From positions 124,001 through 188,000 of the forward strand of contig NZ_OU745391.1 in the NCBI RefSeq assembly GCF_916618895.1: 64,000 nt of DNA, read 5' to 3'. This document shows, one piece after another, positions 61,529 to 64,000 of this stretch (positions are counted from its first letter, which is position 1; each line of letters begins with the position of its first letter). The stretch comes from Pseudoclavibacter sp. Marseille-Q3772 (GTDB taxonomy: Bacteria > Actinomycetota > Actinomycetes > Actinomycetales > Microbacteriaceae). Under the pieces are notes generated by a model. That model did no database searches. It was given only the letters and a program-made list of their open reading frames with translations, and was not told the origin of the DNA. The position numbers and the translations under genes are program-made.

Positions 61529-62977
61529 GTGACATTTGCTGGCGAACTCGATAGCACCCGCCGTTGGCGTGCATTCGCTGTGTGTGCCGTTGCCGCGATT
61601 GCAACGGTGCTGGACATGGTCAAGATCAACGTGGCCATGAAACCAATCGAAGACACGCTGGGCGCATCCAGCTCGCAGGCACAGCTCATCGTTGCCGGAT
61701 ACGTACTCGCGTTCGGTATCGCGCTTGTTCCCGCAGGGCGGCTAGGGGATATCTGGCGTCGTAAAGTGATGTTCCTCATCGGGGCCAGCGTGTTCACGGC
61801 AGCGAGCGGAGCATGCACGATCGCGCCGACTGCAGAATTTCTCGTCGTCGGCCGACTGGTCCAAGGAATGGCAGCCGGTATGCTCATGCCGCAGGTCATC
61901 GGCTTCGTACAGCAGCTGTTTCAGGGGCGCGAACGCGGTAAGGCATTCGGTATTTTCGGCGCCTCAATCGGCCTCGGTACCGCGTTCGGGCCGACGATCG
62001 GCGGTGTGCTTATCGGCATGTTCGGTGAGGATGCGGGATGGCGCGCCATCTACGGCATGAATATTCCGCTTGGCATCGGCATCATCGTATTTGCCCTGTG
62101 GTACCTGCCGGGCAGCCAACCGCATGCCGGCAAAATGCATCTGGACCTGGTGGGAGTCGGCCTGCTGGCGTTAACCATCTCTTTGGTCATGACGCCACTC
62201 GTACTCACCACCGGACGCGAATCCGATGTACCGGCACGTTGGTGGTTACTTGCCGTAGCGATCATCCCCGCCATCGGGTTCTATCGCTGGGAGCGACGAT
62301 ATGCCGCATCCGGCAAACAACCGGCAGTGAACCTCGGACTCTTTGACGTGCCGAGTTTTCGCTGGGGTGTGGTCATCGGATCGCTGTTCTTCGCCGTGAT
62401 GCCGCCAACGTTCTTCGTCATGACGCAGTTCGCGCAGACCGGTCTCGGCCACCCGCCCGTCGTTGTTGGGGCGATCACCATCCCATACGCACTGATCTCC
62501 GCGATCACCTCAGCACTCGCGGGCCGGTACACGCACGAACACGCACGGCTGATGGTGCTGCTGGGAATTGCCGTATTCACGCTTGGACTCATCGGTATGG
62601 CCACTATCGGAGCATTCGCATCACCGGAACTCGCGCCATGGCTCATGGGCGGCGTGCTCGCCATCACCGGCATAGGCCCGGGGCTGCTCATGCCCGCGAA
62701 CCAGATGCGCGCAGTCAGTGAGGTGCCGGTTACCCAGGCGGGAGTTGCTGGTTCCGTCATGCAGGTTGGTCAACGCGTTGGCAACGCCCTTGGGATCGCG
62801 CTGGCCGCATCGCTGTTCTATGCACTGTCGGTAGCTGGAACCCTGCTTAGCGCACGCCAGGGGTACGTTGCCGCCATGCTGGTACTGATCGGTATTGCCG
62901 CTACCGCAACGGTTATTGCGGCCATTGATTGGCGGCAAGAGCGACAGGCGCCGACTGCATCGCCGACGTCCAGCTAA
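61529..62977 (+). CDS. MFS drug exporter, DHA2 (14-helix) family
   Basis: 482 aa from GTG 61529. Fourteen hydrophobic segments; MFS loop GRLGDIWRRKVM between helices 2 and 3, the DHA2 motif GGVLIGMFGEDAGWRAIYGMNIPLG shortened here to its core WRAIYGMNIP, and LVQGMAAGMLMPQ. Expected to export drugs or metabolites by proton antiport. No regulator adjoins. It converges with hisN, six bases between stops. Confidence 0.92.
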   Translation: MTFAGELDSTRRWRAFAVCAVAAIATVLDMVKINVAMKPIEDTLGASSSQAQLIVAGYVLAFGIALVPAGRLGDIWRRKVMFLIGASVFTAASGACTIAPTAEFLVVGRLVQGMAAGMLMPQVIGFVQQLFQGRERGKAFGIFGASIGLGTAFGPTIGGVLIGMFGEDAGWRAIYGMNIPLGIGIIVFALWYLPGSQPHAGKMHLDLVGVGLLALTISLVMTPLVLTTGRESDVPARWWLLAVAIIPAIGFYRWERRYAASGKQPAVNLGLFDVPSFRWGVVIGSLFFAVMPPTFFVMTQFAQTGLGHPPVVVGAITIPYALISAITSALAGRYTHEHARLMVLLGIAVFTLGLIGMATIGAFASPELAPWLMGGVLAITGIGPGLLMPANQMRAVSEVPVTQAGVAGSVMQVGQRVGNALGIALAASLFYALSVAGTLLSARQGYVAAMLVLIGIAATATVIAAIDWRQERQAPTASPTSS

Positions 62978-62983
62978 GCGCTG

Positions 62984-63811
62984 CTAGACGCCGCTGGGAT
63001 GACGGGCGAAGATATCGAGCGTCTCGTCATGTAGCAACCCGTTCGTTGCCAGGGCGGAACCGTGCCAGGGACCTTCGCTGCCGTCTACTGCGCTGAATCG
63101 CCCGCCTGCCTCTTCGATGATCGGCACCAGCGCAGCCATATCGTAGGGTTCGAGGTCCAGCTCACAGGCGATATCGAATGCACCCTCAGCGACAAGCATG
63201 TAGGGCCAGAAATCACCGATTGCGCGGGAACGCCATACGGTCTCACAGCATTCCACGATGGGGGCCAAGCGGTCATTCTGCAGCCAGTACTGCAGCGAAC
63301 CGTAACTGAACTGGGCATCCATCAACCGGCTCACTGCCGAAACTTCGATGCGACGGTCCGTAGCGGTGTCTGAATCGGCGAGATCGTCATCCAGATAAGC
63401 GCCAAGACCAGTTGCTCCCCACCAGCGGCGGTTGAGTGCCGGTGCCGAAACGACACCCACCTCGGGTTTACCGTCAATTACCAACGCGATCAGCGTCGCC
63501 CAGATCGGCACACCGCGCATAAAGTTCGCCGTACCGTCGATGGGGTCGATGATCCACTGACGACGCGATCGCCCCTCGGTGCCGAACTCCTCGCCGTATA
63601 CCGAATCACTCGGACGTTCCTCGGCGAGTTTCGCGCGAATGGCCTGTTCAACCGCCCGGTCGCCGTCGGTGACGTGGGTACGGTCTTCTTTTACGTAGAC
63701 ACCGAGGTCGCGAGCGTTGAAGTACTCCATCGATACCCGGTCGGCAATATTGGCGAGTTGTCGAGCCAAGCGCAGGTCGGCCGTGATGGGGTGCAGCAAT
63801 TCGAGAGCCAT
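62984..63811 (-). CDS. hisN: Histidinol-phosphatase, inositol monophosphatase family
   Basis: 275 aa. Mg2+-binding IMPase motifs: E74 (VYGEE), D89-x-I91-D92-G-T (WIIDPIDGTANF), and a late EPYDMAALVPIIEEAGG with the third Asp. The HisN subgroup is indicated by the close match of DPIDGTANFMRGVPIW and by the neighbouring probable rsgA, a known actinobacterial pairing. It hydrolyses histidinol phosphate in histidine synthesis; broad IMPase activity is possible. Confidence 0.88.
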   Translation of the reverse strand: MALELLHPITADLRLARQLANIADRVSMEYFNARDLGVYVKEDRTHVTDGDRAVEQAIRAKLAEERPSDSVYGEEFGTEGRSRRQWIIDPIDGTANFMRGVPIWATLIALVIDGKPEVGVVSAPALNRRWWGATGLGAYLDDDLADSDTATDRRIEVSAVSRLMDAQFSYGSLQYWLQNDRLAPIVECCETVWRSRAIGDFWPYMLVAEGAFDIACELDLEPYDMAALVPIIEEAGGRFSAVDGSEGPWHGSALATNGLLHDETLDIFARHPSGV

Positions 63812-63885
63812 AGCAACGAGTATGACCTGAGGAATAGTGAATTGCGTGCAAGCGCGCCGCTGATGCGGTTTGCCTGCGGATGCGG

Positions 63886-64000
63886 TCAGTCGCCTGGCTG
63901 GGGCGCGGAGTCAGCGAGTGAGTCCAACAGTCGACGAATCGAGTCCACCCGCATCCGCGTAGGTGCGTCGAGCTCTCCGGCGGCGATCGCGGCATCAATG
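63886..64000 (-). CDS. rsgA: C-terminal end of a probable ribosome small-subunit GTPase RsgA (partial)
   Basis: A minus-strand frame enters from the right edge and stops at 63886-63888. The 37 visible residues (IDAAIAAGELDAPTRMRV then SIRRLLDSLAD) match the last helix region of RsgA, where a Cys-His zinc site is followed by an (A)AIxxGEL...R...Y/S-x-LL pattern. RsgA beside hisN is common in Microbacteriaceae. GTPase motifs lie outside the window. Confidence 0.6.
   Translation of the reverse strand, partial: IDAAIAAGELDAPTRMRVDSIRRLLDSLADSAPQPGD

Overview
The window is a compact, high-GC chromosome segment from an actinobacterium. Gene order, GTG and TTG starts, leaderless promoters, an AdnAB helicase-nuclease, DUF3039/DUF3107 proteins and an actinobacterial-type tmRNA point to Micrococcales, most likely the family Microbacteriaceae. 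The genus cannot be told from the sequence alone. Nearly all of it is ordinary housekeeping DNA; I see no prophage, insertion sequence, CRISPR array or rRNA.

Layout. 1-8 kb: end of a probable tatB, then a minus-strand operon (CBS/MgtE-N protein, DUF1003 protein, Mrp), a general stress protein, a PadR regulator with its membrane partner, aminopeptidase P and a membrane-anchored EEP phosphoesterase. 8-14 kb: PHP phosphoesterase, DEAD-box helicase, ferritin-like protein, HerA-like ATPase, DUF3107. 14-31.5 kb: a block resembling mycobacterial Rv3193c-Rv3202c: adnA, adnB, a phosphotransferase-fold protein without catalytic residues, nudC, uvrD2-like helicase, a TOMM-cyclodehydratase-like orphan, a DUF2342 protein, a PDZ/Lon-like protease and a UPF0182 membrane protein. 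31.6-32.4 kb: initiator tRNA followed by a gene-free, repeat-rich stretch. 32.4-36 kb: DUF1992, CsbD, MarR, an EcsC-like protein, a hydrolase and an Lrp regulator. 36-43 kb: a TrpXYZ-type ABC importer, an acidic protein, a nitrilase and a second ABC system. 43-46.4 kb: DUF3039, pncB, rph, rdgB, tRNA-Leu. 46.5-51.2 kb: a seven-gene Tad/Flp pilus cluster. 51.2-59.3 kb: prfB, an NSS transporter with its tiny MetS-like subunit, ftsEX, smpB, a large cell-envelope protein, ssrA. 59.6-64 kb: two MFS transporters, aroQ, hisN and the end of a probable rsgA.

How genes work together: AdnAB and the UvrD-like helicase process broken DNA; smpB, ssrA and prfB serve translation rescue and termination; ftsEX links division to wall hydrolysis; the Tad genes would build a pilus; rph and rdgB handle RNA 3' ends and nucleotide clean-up.

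The less ordinary signals are: (i) an octamer, GGATGCGG, present about fifty times on the two strands together; (ii) at least twelve genes whose start codon lies exactly 6-7 bases after a TANNNT box, i.e. leaderless promoters; (iii) a palindromic repeat cluster and duplicated promoter at 31.8-32.4 kb; (iv) several proteins that keep a fold but have lost the expected catalytic or metal-binding residues (AdnA motor, phosphotransferase-like protein, NudC zinc ribbon); (v) an orphan RiPP-cyclodehydratase-like protein whose metal-binding tail is encoded antisense to the helicase gene.
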